64,000 nucleotides of DNA, taken from NCBI GenBank assembly GCA_944548615.1, contig OX155963.1, positions 23,059,711 to 23,123,710 on the forward strand. The letters run 5' to 3'. Position 1 is the first letter of the stretch; each line of letters opens with the position of its first letter. Shown one piece after another: positions 48,811 through 58,249 of this stretch. This stretch comes from Micropterix aruncella (lineage: Eukaryota > Arthropoda > Insecta > Lepidoptera > Micropterigidae). A program made the position numbers and the translations under genes. The notes below the pieces were generated by a model that saw only the letters and a program-made list of their open reading frames with translations, made no database searches and had not been told where the DNA came from.

Positions 48811-49155
48811 CATTATTTATTTGTTTTTATTATATATTTTTTTTCTGCATTTTTATTTGTTTTTTTGTTTTTTTTTACATCATATTAAATAAATAAAAAA
48901 AATATATAATAATAATAAATAAAGAAAAAATATATATAATAAAAACATAAAAGAACCAAGTGCAACTACGACAAGAAGACGATATTCGACGTTTTATTTT
49001 CGCCTAAAACTCATACGCCTACAATAATAACATTGCCTACAATATCGCGTGTCAAACATTCCAATCGCTGGCGAGTAAGTTTGGCGCGTATCCCTGATAA
49101 AAACAGCGTTGCCACACATTTCAATTTTACTCCGGCCGTCTTACAAACTATAACC

Positions 49156-50268
49156 ATGGCCAGCTGCAGCAAATGCTCTAAATCTGTGGCGGCGAAAGAT
49201 AAATTAGTGTGTGCTCATTGTAGAGAGCAATACCATTATAGATGCGCTAACATACTGAAGATGAATTTCGAAAAATTAAATGAGCAAAAACTAGCTCAAT
49301 GGCTCTGCGATACTTGTAAGACGTCAGACCCTAGGCAAGCACGGCATGCGACTTTGGATACCCTAACACATTTAACCACGCGGTCTCGATCGCTTACACC
49401 GACCTCGCCATCAAAAACCAGCAGAGTGGCCCACCTTACTCCAATAACAGCATCTTCTGAAAATGAAATCTCGACGGCCACACTATTTCGCGAAATTAAA
49501 AACTTACAATGCGAAATTCAACAGCTTCATAATCTACGTGACGACTTCAAAGATCTCTGTCTCTTTAGGGACGATATTCAGAAGATCCGAGAAGATTTCG
49601 CATCGCATAAGTCGAGTATTGAGCGTTTTAATAAGTTGCTAAATGATTTTGAAAAGCAAAAAGAAGAGGTAAGGGTAAAAATCTTAAAAGTAGATACCAT
49701 GGAGGCCAACCTGAACACGCTCCAGGAAACGGTTTCCGAACTTCAACTGCAGTGCGAGGTTCGGGACCAATGGAGCAGGTTGGCGAACATTGAGATCGTC
49801 GGCGTTCCGGAAAAGAGTAAGGAGGACCTACTTCAGATAGTCACGAAGACTGCACAACTTGCGGGAATACAACTCCATCCGGAGGACATTGAGTTCGCGA
49901 CGCGGGTCTCTCCCAGAGTTGTCGTTAAGGACCGCCCAAAAGTGATAGTAGCGAAATTTCGCAATCGGAAGCTAAAGGATTCGATATTGTCTGGATTGAG
50001 GAAACGAAAGGGGATCTTCACGACCGACCTCGGCATTCCTGGAAAAAGTACCATGGTTTTCGCCAACGAGCACTTAACGCCGTTTTTCAAGGATCTTCTG
50101 AGAAAAACAAAACTCCTGGCAAAATCCAAAGCAGTGCAATTCGTCTGGGTAAGACAAGGCAAAATTTACATGCGAAAAAACGAAGGCTCTCCCCCAATCT
50201 TTATACGAAGCGAAACGGAGCTGAAAAAAATCGAGGAACATTTGACTGCAACCCAGGTCGCCAAGTAA
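49156..50268 (+). CDS. LINE-2 ORF1: PHD finger and FP-C-terminal-like protein
   Basis: ATG in good context (ACCATGG), 370 residues. Residues 4-54 form a C4HC3 PHD-type zinc finger (Cys4, Cys7, Cys19, Cys22, His27, Cys30, Cys51, Cys54; WLCDTC end). Next come a Ser/Thr-rich linker, a coiled coil (about 110-210, with repeats of DDF/DDI and heptad leucines), and a C-terminal globular part starting NIEIVGVPEKSKEDLLQI and including FATRVSPR, VIVAKFRNRKLKD and FANEHLTP. That order resembles proteins annotated as FP C-terminal domain proteins in insects, many of which are LINE ORF1s. It probably binds element RNA as an oligomer and may read chromatin through the PHD finger. No damage is seen. Confidence 0.85.
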   Translation: MASCSKCSKSVAAKDKLVCAHCREQYHYRCANILKMNFEKLNEQKLAQWLCDTCKTSDPRQARHATLDTLTHLTTRSRSLTPTSPSKTSRVAHLTPITASSENEISTATLFREIKNLQCEIQQLHNLRDDFKDLCLFRDDIQKIREDFASHKSSIERFNKLLNDFEKQKEEVRVKILKVDTMEANLNTLQETVSELQLQCEVRDQWSRLANIEIVGVPEKSKEDLLQIVTKTAQLAGIQLHPEDIEFATRVSPRVVVKDRPKVIVAKFRNRKLKDSILSGLRKRKGIFTTDLGIPGKSTMVFANEHLTPFFKDLLRKTKLLAKSKAVQFVWVRQGKIYMRKNEGSPPIFIRSETELKKIEEHLTATQVAK

Positions 50269-50688
50269 CTGCGCACGCATTTTATTGTAACATATTTTTA
50301 AACTTTTTGTTTTTATTTCAACATACTTTAATGTTTTTCATTCTATTTAACTTAAACAGGAAATGTATTTATAACTATAGCAAGTTGGCAACTCTGTCAA
50401 CATTCACATATAGTTTCTTACGCATGCGCACGCTATGGTCGCACACACACATACACCATTACACAAAAACACATTTCACACGCACTGAGGCTAGTGCGGC
50501 GTTTGCAATTCGATCTGTTAATTGGTCATCAAATTTTAATACCATTTTCACTGCTTATTTTTGCCACGATTTTATCAACTATAAACTACTACCATCGCTT
50601 TATGACGATACTCTTATTATTATCATTTATCGTCGTTTATCAGCTATAATTGTTCTTGCATTTTTTATACTGTATGTGAAACCTCTTT

Positions 50689-53541
50689 ATGAATAGTCTT
50701 TCTATAAGATATCAGAATGTTCGAGGTTTGCGTACGAAGACTAATATATTTAAAAACAACATTCTATGCAACGATTATGACCTAATAATGGCTACCGAAA
50801 GTTGGCTTCTGGATGGCATCTTGGACGCGGAGGTCTTGGACTCACGCTATGACGCTCTGAGGAGGGATAGGGACCCCGACACCACGGGTAAGAAACGCGG
50901 CGGAGGTGTTCTCGTAGGAGTACGAAGAGAGTTAAACGCTTTCAGCAGGGACGATTGGAGCCCGACGAATGCTGAATGGTTCTGGTTTACCATTCCGTCC
51001 ACATCGCTCATAGCGGACACAGATTTGCATATCGCATGTGTCTATATCACTGGCGAGGAACACGATAGATTAGTGCAGGAGTTTGTAGAATTAATGTGTG
51101 ATCTCGTTCAAAACCATCCCGCAGACAAATTCTTAGTGGTAGGGGATTTTAATCTCCCAGCGTTAACATGGAGAGATGATGACGATGATAATTACACTAA
51201 CGCCGGTACTATCGGTTCTATTTTTCTTGATCATGTAGCCTTCGCTGGTCTTATTCAATTTAATCATATAGCAAATGCAACAAATAGAATCTTGGACTTA
51301 GCTCTTGCGAATTTTGACATAGAAATTGAACGAGCCTTAAATCCTTTAGTGAAAGAAGATGCTCATCACCCGTCATTTGACATTTTCGTTCCGAACCTTA
51401 GATACAAACCTCTTATAACTCCAGCTATCTCTCGAAATAACTTCTCAAAGGCGGATTATCCATCTCTCAATTACTATTTATCACTTACCGACTGGGACAA
51501 TGTTTTATTGACAGATAACTTAGACAACGCTATTGGTGTATTCTATACTACAATTGGCGCAGGGATCGATTTGCATGTTCCGAGGCAAAAAGTGATATCT
51601 AGTAAATATCCAAAGTGGTTCTCGCCAGCTCTAATCAATATTATAAAAGAGAAGATTAAATACCACCGAAAGTGGAGGCGGTACGGGAATCCGCTCGATT
51701 ATGATGCCTTTTCCTTGCTACGATCGCGACAGAAATCCATGCAGAAAACATGTTATCACTCTTATATTGCAAACAGCGAGAATAGTATAACCAAGAATCC
51801 AAAGCAATTTTGGGCATATGTAAAGGGTATTAAAAAAGATCACGCTCTGCCTAGCCGTATGAAACTCAACGGTGTCTTTGCAACGGAGGGCCAAGCGATT
51901 AGCGAAAGCTTTGCCGATTATTTTAAATCGACATACATCACCGGGCAACCTGTCAATGTAATGCCGGTTAGTGACAATCTAGATACAATTTGTGGTTTAA
52001 GTAATATCCAAATCATTGAATCTCAAGTCCTAAAGTATCTTATGAATTTAGACCGCAATAAAGGACCTGGTAGCGATGGTATACCACCTATTTTTGCCAT
52101 CAACTGTGCGAAGGAACTTTCCCGGCCACTAACATTGCTCTTTCGACGCTCTATAAATGAGGGCGTATTTCCTTCTGCTTGGAAAGAAGCCATCGTCGTA
52201 CCGGCACATAAAGGAGGCGCTAAAAACTGCGTAGAAAACTATAGGCCTATTTCAATATTGCCAGTTTTTAGCAAGCTCTTGGAAAAGGTTGTTTACGACC
52301 AGCTATATCAAGCTCTCGCTAGCTCGTTCACAGAGCACCAACACGGGTTTCTTAAAAATCGGTCGGTTGTTACAAACCTCGCTCATTTTACTGATTATAC
52401 TTTGGGACGTATGGATCGGCGTATTCAGGTGGACGCGATATATACTGACTTCTCAAAGGCCTTTGATCGTGTCAATCATTTTGAGCTAATAGCTCGTCTG
52501 TCGTCTATGGGCATACATGGAGATCTGTTAAGGTGGATAGCATCCTACGTTTCCAAGCGAAGGCAGGCCGTTGTCGTTGGTGGATTTAGATCTAGTTTCT
52601 TTGGCATTGAGTCTGGTGTTCCACAGGGATCCCATTTAGGGCCTTTGCTTTTTAATGTTTATATTAACGACATCGGTACTTGCTTTAATCACTGCGACTA
52701 TCTCCTTTACGCAGATGATTTGAAAATCTTCATGGGAGTGAAGAACCATGGCGACTGTCAACTGATCCAGGAAGATCTGAATCGTTTCACTCGTTTTTGT
52801 GAACAGCGTAAACTTTCTTTAAATGTAGCTAAGTGCCATAAAATCTCATTTTCGCGAAATGTCAATATTATTAACTTTAAATATACAATTGGCAATGATG
52901 ACATTCTGGAAGTAGATCGAGTGCGTGATCTAGGAGTCATCTTAGATCGCAAGCTTTTAATGGATAAGCACATTGATTCAGTCGTCAACAGGGCTTACAG
53001 CACCCTTGGTTTTATTATGAGAGTTTGTAGACCTCTTAAAAACACTCATTCTTTGACAACGGTTTATGTTGCATACGTACGCAGCCTGCTTGAATTTGCT
53101 TCTAATATTTGGTCTCCACAGTATGCTACATACAAGCTGAGGATTGAGCGTATTCAAAAACGATTTATACGTCATCTAAATTACCGCTTATTTTCCAACG
53201 GCTTGTCGTACGCTGAAGGTCTGCAACGCTACGGTTTAGAGACATTAGAGGACCGGCGAGTAGTATCAGATATGTCGTTTCTACATAAAATTGTTCATAC
53301 TGGGTTGGATAGTTCATACCTCCTGAGTAGGGTGAGCATACGAGCGCCTTCCCGACTCGCACGTGCTCACTCAACTTTTTACGTACCAAGGTTCAACACT
53401 AACTATGGTTCCAATTCGTTATTGCCGCGCGTTATGCATGCATACAATGTATGCTTTAACGATATTGACATATTTAACCATCAGAATAGTCGATCCTTTG
53501 TTAAGGAGGTACGTGAAAAGCTGATTATCAGATCGGATTGA
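50689..53541 (+). CDS. LINE-2 ORF2: APE-type endonuclease and reverse transcriptase
   Basis: An intact frame of 950 codons from ATG. Endonuclease: IRYQNVRGLRTK near the start, ATESWL, VVGDFNLPAL (Asp153) and the EDAHHPSFD motif. Reverse transcriptase: GPGSDGIPP, VENYRPISILPV, TDFSKAFDRVNH, SGVPQGSHLGPLLF and LLYADDLKIF with Asp676-Asp677. The C-terminal region resembles that of LINE-1 ORF2 but the two are clearly different families. It performs target-primed reverse transcription. Together with an intact ORF1 this copy could be mobile. Confidence 0.93.
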   Translation: MNSLSIRYQNVRGLRTKTNIFKNNILCNDYDLIMATESWLLDGILDAEVLDSRYDALRRDRDPDTTGKKRGGGVLVGVRRELNAFSRDDWSPTNAEWFWFTIPSTSLIADTDLHIACVYITGEEHDRLVQEFVELMCDLVQNHPADKFLVVGDFNLPALTWRDDDDDNYTNAGTIGSIFLDHVAFAGLIQFNHIANATNRILDLALANFDIEIERALNPLVKEDAHHPSFDIFVPNLRYKPLITPAISRNNFSKADYPSLNYYLSLTDWDNVLLTDNLDNAIGVFYTTIGAGIDLHVPRQKVISSKYPKWFSPALINIIKEKIKYHRKWRRYGNPLDYDAFSLLRSRQKSMQKTCYHSYIANSENSITKNPKQFWAYVKGIKKDHALPSRMKLNGVFATEGQAISESFADYFKSTYITGQPVNVMPVSDNLDTICGLSNIQIIESQVLKYLMNLDRNKGPGSDGIPPIFAINCAKELSRPLTLLFRRSINEGVFPSAWKEAIVVPAHKGGAKNCVENYRPISILPVFSKLLEKVVYDQLYQALASSFTEHQHGFLKNRSVVTNLAHFTDYTLGRMDRRIQVDAIYTDFSKAFDRVNHFELIARLSSMGIHGDLLRWIASYVSKRRQAVVVGGFRSSFFGIESGVPQGSHLGPLLFNVYINDIGTCFNHCDYLLYADDLKIFMGVKNHGDCQLIQEDLNRFTRFCEQRKLSLNVAKCHKISFSRNVNIINFKYTIGNDDILEVDRVRDLGVILDRKLLMDKHIDSVVNRAYSTLGFIMRVCRPLKNTHSLTTVYVAYVRSLLEFASNIWSPQYATYKLRIERIQKRFIRHLNYRLFSNGLSYAEGLQRYGLETLEDRRVVSDMSFLHKIVHTGLDSSYLLSRVSIRAPSRLARAHSTFYVPRFNTNYGSNSLLPRVMHAYNVCFNDIDIFNHQNSRSFVKEVREKLIIRSD

Positions 53542-53907
53542 ATTAGCATGCACAAACACTCACATGCACATTCGCACTACAGATACACACACCCACACAC
53601 ACATATATACACGCACACACATATACAAATACACACATACACACACTCACACATACACGCTCTCCATCACACAAACACACACTAACATCCATACACTCGC
53701 ACCTAGCGATTTTAACTGTTACTTTTAAATTCTTTTTGGTTTTATTTATTTTGTATTGTTTAGCATATTTAATCCTTATATAGCAAATAATTTAAAACAT
53801 CATTGGCTTTGTTACTGGTATATATATTATGCTTATACGTATTTTTTATGCTGTATGTTTTTAAGAAAAATAAAATAAATAAAAATAAACATTAACATCG
53901 CTAACGT

Positions 53908-54088
53908 GTGCAATATTTATTGCAATATTCGGAGTCCTAATATTAGTAACATTATTATTATTATGGTAAATAGCTACCCCACCTTTTGGAACAGTATTTC
54001 GTTTGAATTGAACAATACAATTGAAATTAGGTATTTCAATCGGATTATCATGCGTCATGCAAGTTTCGGATATTATTCTTTGACTATT
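53908..54088 (-). pseudogene. Helentron-type endonuclease, N-terminal part
   Basis: Minus-strand reading gives IISETCMTHDNP, IPNFNCIVQFKR and PKGGVAIYHNNNN, the SET-containing (Glu) and GGVAIY blocks that precede the AGDFN block of the same endonuclease family. It stops at the LINE-2 border and the gene resumes at 48462. The segment further upstream to 54424 is the non-coding 5' region of the element. Confidence 0.6.
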
Positions 54089-54625
54089 CGAAAAAAATCG
54101 TAGATAAAAAGATAGATAATTAAATTATCTTTAAAATGGTGCAGGTTTCATAATAATACGCCAGATAGTATTTGCGTTGTAGTCGTTTTTGTGTTTGGTT
54201 AGACCTAATTTAACAAATTAATTAAACTATGTAATATAAACAAAATCTAAAATATTCAGAGCTAAAAATATTAGGAAAATGTTTTTGTTTATCATATATT
54301 TTTTTCGAATCGTAAGCAGTACTCGTTTAGACGTAATTATCAGTTTAAAATCATTAATTTTCGTTAAGAAATTTCTTCATTCGGTCGCCGCGCTGGGCCC
54401 GCGATAAAAGCTATGCAATAGCTTAAATATCTTCAATTTAATAAATACATTTTTGACATACACAACCGAGCCCGTCCCACTAAAATTCCTAATACATATA
54501 TAAACGACTAAGCTGCTAGCAATAAAGTATGTAAAATAAATGCATAATAAACGCTATAATAAAACAAGGTTTGCTAATAAACGAAGTTTAGCTGTGTTTA
54601 TGGATATAGCAGAAATAAATAAAAA

Positions 54626-54733
54626 GCCAACAACTTCACGCGGTGTTCCCAGGCGGTCACCCATCGAAGTACTGACCGCGCCCGACGCTGATCGGACGAG
54701 AAACGTTGTATTCAACGTGGTATGGACGTTGGC
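54626..54733 (-). pseudogene. 5S rRNA copy with deletion
   Basis: GCCAACAACTTCACGCGGTG at one end and GGACGTTGGC at the other. About 12-13 nt (TTAACTTCGGTGATC region) are missing between CGACGCTG and ATCGGACGAG, removing part of the A-box. A pseudogene. Confidence 0.8.
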
Positions 54734-54856
54734 AAGCGAGTTCGATGAAAAATATCATATCGCCCAACACAGATAAAATAACTTGCACTAGAAAATAGTG
54801 GTGTAATTGTGATGGTTCGGCCAAGTAAGTCAGTATGAAGTATTTGGCAATGAAAC

Positions 54857-55494
54857 TGTAACGGACCTTAAGTCCACTACATACGATCAACAAATGCATC
54901 GATTTCCAGTGAAATCCACTGACACAATTCAGCTATTATTTGACTCGTGCAGCTTTGAATCAGCACGATGAAACAATACTTTTACTCAGAATATTTCAAA
55001 TTGCATATAAACCGGCCAAAAAGCAACCAAATTATCAGTCCCCGATTGATCACCTTCCTCCAAGGTTGCGACGGCATATCCGGTACCCCTCTACGCGAGG
55101 TCGCTCAACGGATCCGGCTCCTTGGTTTCCTTTCCTCATTCTCCCTGAGTCTCGAAGCATCAGTCTGTAATCCCACAAGACTCAAGCCGGCACGGCTTGT
55201 ACTGGGCACCAGTACAATATCTTGTACTGGGCACCAGTACAAGATACTAGGAGCACACATACAATCCTCATCCACTTTCCTACATAACCTCCGTCGCGCA
55301 ACCCTCGCGTCTCGATAAAGTAATCCGGGCACTCGTTAATTCGGCAAGCGTTATACTGGCAATATTCAATAGATTCAATCAATTATTATCTTCTGCTTCA
55401 TCAAAACCGCCTTTAAATACAGAGATAACTCGTAAGTTGACACCACCACCTCACATCGAATAATTTGGAGTCTTGTGAGGGGTGGTCCCTCACA
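54857..55494. mobile_element. Probable solo LTR, 638 bp
   Basis: Starts TGTAACGGACCTT and ends GGTGGTCCCTCACA, i.e. TG...CA, flanked by AAAC at 54853-54856 and 55495-55498. Blocks A and B lack the segment (compare GAAATCATGCTACACAATAA at about 369). A CATATAAA box lies near 55002. Inside is a near-palindromic tandem CTTGTACTGGGCACCAGTAC (about 55196-55246). No internal retroviral region. The family is unknown. Confidence 0.6.
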
Positions 55495-55877
55495 AAACCA
55501 TGCTACACAATAACTAAATATGAATATATATAAATGTGAAAACATATAGGACTTTTAAAAAAGAGAAAAGACGTTTTTCAACTTTCCAAACTTCGTCTCC
55601 TGCAGGATTGAATCCTTTCATAAGTTTTCTCTACAGCAATAGTTTCAGATTTGTAAAATACGCGATCTGTACTTGTTTTTAAAACACGCGGTATACATAA
55701 TTATTATATTGTTTACAGATATATAATTATTGATTACATTATTTGTTTACAAAGCCTCACAGAGATATAAATAACTTATCTGCTCTAGTTTTATGCTCCA
55801 CTCACCGTAGAAATATCTAAATAATACAATAACAATGTTTATGTGGTTAAGGAATAGAGTGTATTTATTTCTTAAGG

Positions 55878-56366
55878 GGCTCTAGACGATCCAGCATGCT
55901 TGTCAAGCTTCGAGGAGATCGAAAACCGCAGGAAATATGTTTTTTTTTTCAATATTTACCAAAATTGCCTAATTTTATAGTTTATACCAGTCACATTAAT
56001 TAGACGTAATTGATTGATGAATGGCTTGCCTATCTGGTATAAACTACAAATTAGGCATTTTTGGTAAATATTAAAAAAAAATACGATCCCCTTCCAGCCC
56101 GCAACGCGAAGCTTGACAAGCATGAATAGGATAGAAAACGAATTTACCGCGTGAAATTTGTAGGACCCGACGTTTCGGTGACGTTGCAGCCGCCGTTGTC
56201 TAGGTCTACCCTAGACAACGGCGGCTGCAACGTCACCGAAACGTCGGGTCCTACAAATTTCACGCGGTAAATTCGTTTTCTATCCTATTTATAATGTCAA
56301 ACAACCGCGATAGTCTTCGATTTTATATTGACAAGCATGCTTGTTCGAGTAGAGAGCCATTAACAC
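55878..56366. mobile_element. MITE interrupted by a foldback element
   Basis: Inverted ends GGCTCTAGACGATCCAGCAT (55878) and ATGCTTGTTCGAGTAGAGAG near 56366, with CTTGTCAAGCTTCG in both arms. The central part AATATTTACCAAAATTGCCT is also inverted (around 55955 and 56055). The foldback element at 56124-56327 lies in its right arm. No ORF. Confidence 0.6.
56124..56327. mobile_element. Foldback element with 80-bp perfect arms
   Basis: 56125-56289 is a perfect palindrome of 165 bp (arms 80, loop TCTAC at 56205-56209), starting AATAGGATAGAAAACGAATT and including CGACGTTTCGGTGACGTTGC. A one-sided tail to 56327 ends CTTCGATTTTATA. It is flanked by GACAAGCAT at 56115-56123 and 56330-56338 (up to 12 bp shared). 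It is the longer relative of 43838-43931. Confidence 0.88.
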
Positions 56367-56539
56367 CTTATTTCTTCCAATAAAAGAACACAATATGTAT
56401 CTATCTATGCCACTCTGTGTATGCCATTGGTCGAATTATTTATTCTTCAAGTTTTGTCGAATTTATTATTATTATATTCTTGTGACGTCATAAACAGATA
56501 TAAAAATAGGTCATCCATTGCTGACCTCGCTGCTCTGTC

Positions 56540-57060
56540 GTGACGCGTAAAAATTAATACACGTAAATTATGTCGATCTTGCCACAAGCCAAACAAAATC
56601 AAGGTTCGTTCTCCTTATCAGGCGTTCATACGACTACAGGAGTATCCAACGTAGTGACAATTTAGTCGAGTGGGTTGATAAACAACGGTTCTGCTACGAT
56701 CACTGCTACGTAACAGGATGACAGGGTTATTTTTTTTAAATAAATAGACGGATAGATACTAGCCTGCCAAAACCGAGCCCAAGACTGAAATGAAATATGC
56801 ATTTTAAAAACATAATTGTTATTCTATAAGAAAAAGGATAATAAAAAGTTGCTAAGGTCGCTAACCTCTCGACGAAACATAAACGCCTGTTATAGGTATT
56901 CGACTTTGAAATTCGACATAAATTCGGATTAAAATTAAATGCCAAAGACTAGTAACTCCTGATACGATATGAATTCCTGATTCAAAAAAGTAAAGCCTTT
57001 ATTTCCGTTTCTTCCTGCTACACTTAACTATAAAATCCACTAAATCGACAGTGGACTTCG
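56540..57060 (-). repeat. Reverse-oriented dispersed repeats
   Basis: 56560-56680 is the reverse of the 29.2/42.9 kb repeat (AACAAAATCAAGG, TCAGGCGTTCATA). 56870-57060 is family R, reversed and diverged. No gene. Confidence 0.5.
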
Positions 57061-57800
57061 TTTATGCAGATATCAATATTCTAAAAAGGCCAAATTATGG
57101 TGATAAAGAACGTGCACATTTTATGAAAGAAGTAAATATAACGATGCTTCAAAAACTATGTACTTATAATTATTAATTAATCTTCGATGTATTTTTTTCC
57201 TGTGGTTCGAGCGGGCTACCGCTTCTTCTTTATTGGTACTGAATAAAATGCATTAAATCTCCACGGACTTCGTTTATGCGGAAAATAGTAATTCCTAAGT
57301 TTTTTGCGCTACTGTGTCATTGAAAACTAGTTCAACCTCTAAGAGTTCAACAATCAACAAAACAAATGAAATCTTTAATCTCTCGCTCTTGTAGAGTGAA
57401 AAATATAAAAAGTAGAGTGAAACATAACCAGCAGTTATTATAATGATATAATTATATTATATATTTAGAATGATATCGGGGATGGCGCGTACGCACGTCC
57501 CCACTACCAAAAATTACGCGCCCGAGTTATCCGCATTGGGGATAATCGCAGGGGTCAGCCCGACCTCAGTGCAATGGAAGGGCCTCGCCCTGGGGAACCG
57601 CCTTGTTGATCACGGTCTCCCCCACGCCAGGTAAGTATGCCTGAACAACCGCTCTCAAATCACCACTATATTTTCAGTAATCAATCGATGACATCACCAT
57701 CATCGACAAACAATAATAGTGGAGAACCATTTTGTTTCCATTTGTCGACTGTAGATGGCAGCGTTTCTATGCAAATACCATTTTTTAGACGTGATGCTAT
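57010..57800 (-). repeat. Block C: U1-bearing unit, minus strand
   Basis: Nearly identical to block D (62150-63470) over the U1 3' flank (TAAAATCCACTAAATCGACA, GTGGTTCGAGCGGGCTACCG, TCTCTCGCTCTTGTAGAGTG) and U1 itself. 57650-57800 is the U1 upstream flank related to 6765-6900. It lacks the Harbinger derivative found in D and so gives its empty site. Confidence 0.75.
57478..57638 (-). ncRNA. U1: U1 snRNA variant (block C copy)
   Basis: 161 nt on the minus strand, 5' end ATACTTACCTGGCG at 57638. Sm site, ATTGCAC loop and terminal stem are kept. Changes against block A: one base lost in the CCCCAGG stretch of stem-loop I/II, a substitution beside the ATTGCAC stem (GAG for GCG in the reverse reading), ATCCCCAAT for ATCCCTAAT, and GTGCGTACG in the last loop. 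The upstream PSE-like region is conserved, so it could be expressed as a variant or be in early decay. Confidence 0.85.
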
Positions 57801-58049
57801 TCAAACTACGCTTTCTCAGATAATGAATTTCTTATACACAACCTATTTTATTAATGAATTAAAAAAGTCAGATTTGATTATGTATTGGATGGATCATGAT
57901 CATGTATTGGATGATCTGATCTGATGTACTGTATGATCATGTATTAAATATGATCATGATAAACAGGATCATGATCCTGTACATAGATCCTAACGTTGGG
58001 ACCTCTACCCAACTTCTCAATCTGGCAACACCTGGTTGTCCTTATAATG

Positions 58050-58110
58050 TTTCGTATTATCCTATTTATAATGTCAAACAACCACGATAGTCTTCGATTT
58101 CATATTATTT
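58050..58110. repeat. End fragment of the foldback element
   Basis: ATCCTATTTATAATGTCAAA CAACCACGATAGTCTTCGAT matches the one-sided tail at 56282-56325; the palindromic part is absent. Confidence 0.7.
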
Positions 58111-58249
58111 ATATTTTTTCGTACCTCCTTTTGTAGGAAATCATCAAAAATATATGCGACTAAGTATGATTATCACCAAAATTTGTAAACAGTATTTTAT
58201 AGATAGATACATTGTTACTATTTATTGCTTCAGTCAGTACCAGACATTT

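Larger units (their letters stand above)
48471..53899 (+). mobile_element. Full-length non-LTR retrotransposon (LINE-2 of window; CR1/Jockey-like, PHD ORF1)
   Basis: A 5.4-kb element with both ORFs open. It is flanked by GCTAACGT at 48463-48470 and 53900-53907, a likely 8-bp target duplication, and it separates two halves of one endonuclease gene. The 5' UTR of about 690 bp contains a tRNA-like sequence and an AT-rich stretch. The interval between ORF1 and ORF2 is 420 bp. The 3' UTR (53542-53899) has a CA-rich tract (about 53557-53690) and an AATAAA-type tail. It appears recent. Confidence 0.85.
47724..54424 (-). mobile_element. Helentron-like element with only an endonuclease, split by LINE-2
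   Basis: The 5' end is at 54424 (reverse AAGCTATTGCATAGCTTTTA) and the 3' end near 47724-47775 (GCTATTGCATAGC, then ACTCGGGGACTACCGCGG in plus orientation). These are the same termini as the short element at 25376-25969. Without the LINE-2 insertion (48471-53899) it is about 1.3 kb: a 340-bp 5' region, endonuclease pieces and a 250-bp 3' region. No Rep/helicase part is present. Flanks on both sides belong to the 24.8-25.05 kb repeat, which shows the unfilled site. The Helentron assignment rests on the endonuclease type, T-T insertion and lack of duplication. Confidence 0.55.
54540..55803. repeat. Partial 5S-U1 unit with solo LTR
   Basis: Matches blocks A/B from GGAGCAGAAATAAA-like sequence through 5S and on to the ATAACTTATCTGCTC phrase (compare 90-730 and 12290-12935), apart from the LTR at 54857-55494. 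No U1 is present because the block breaks off at about 55803. Confidence 0.65.

Noticed and set aside
54968..55318. A 116-codon open frame with Arg/Leu-rich content
   Set aside because: It falls inside the probable solo LTR; no similarity to Gag or Pol motifs was seen.
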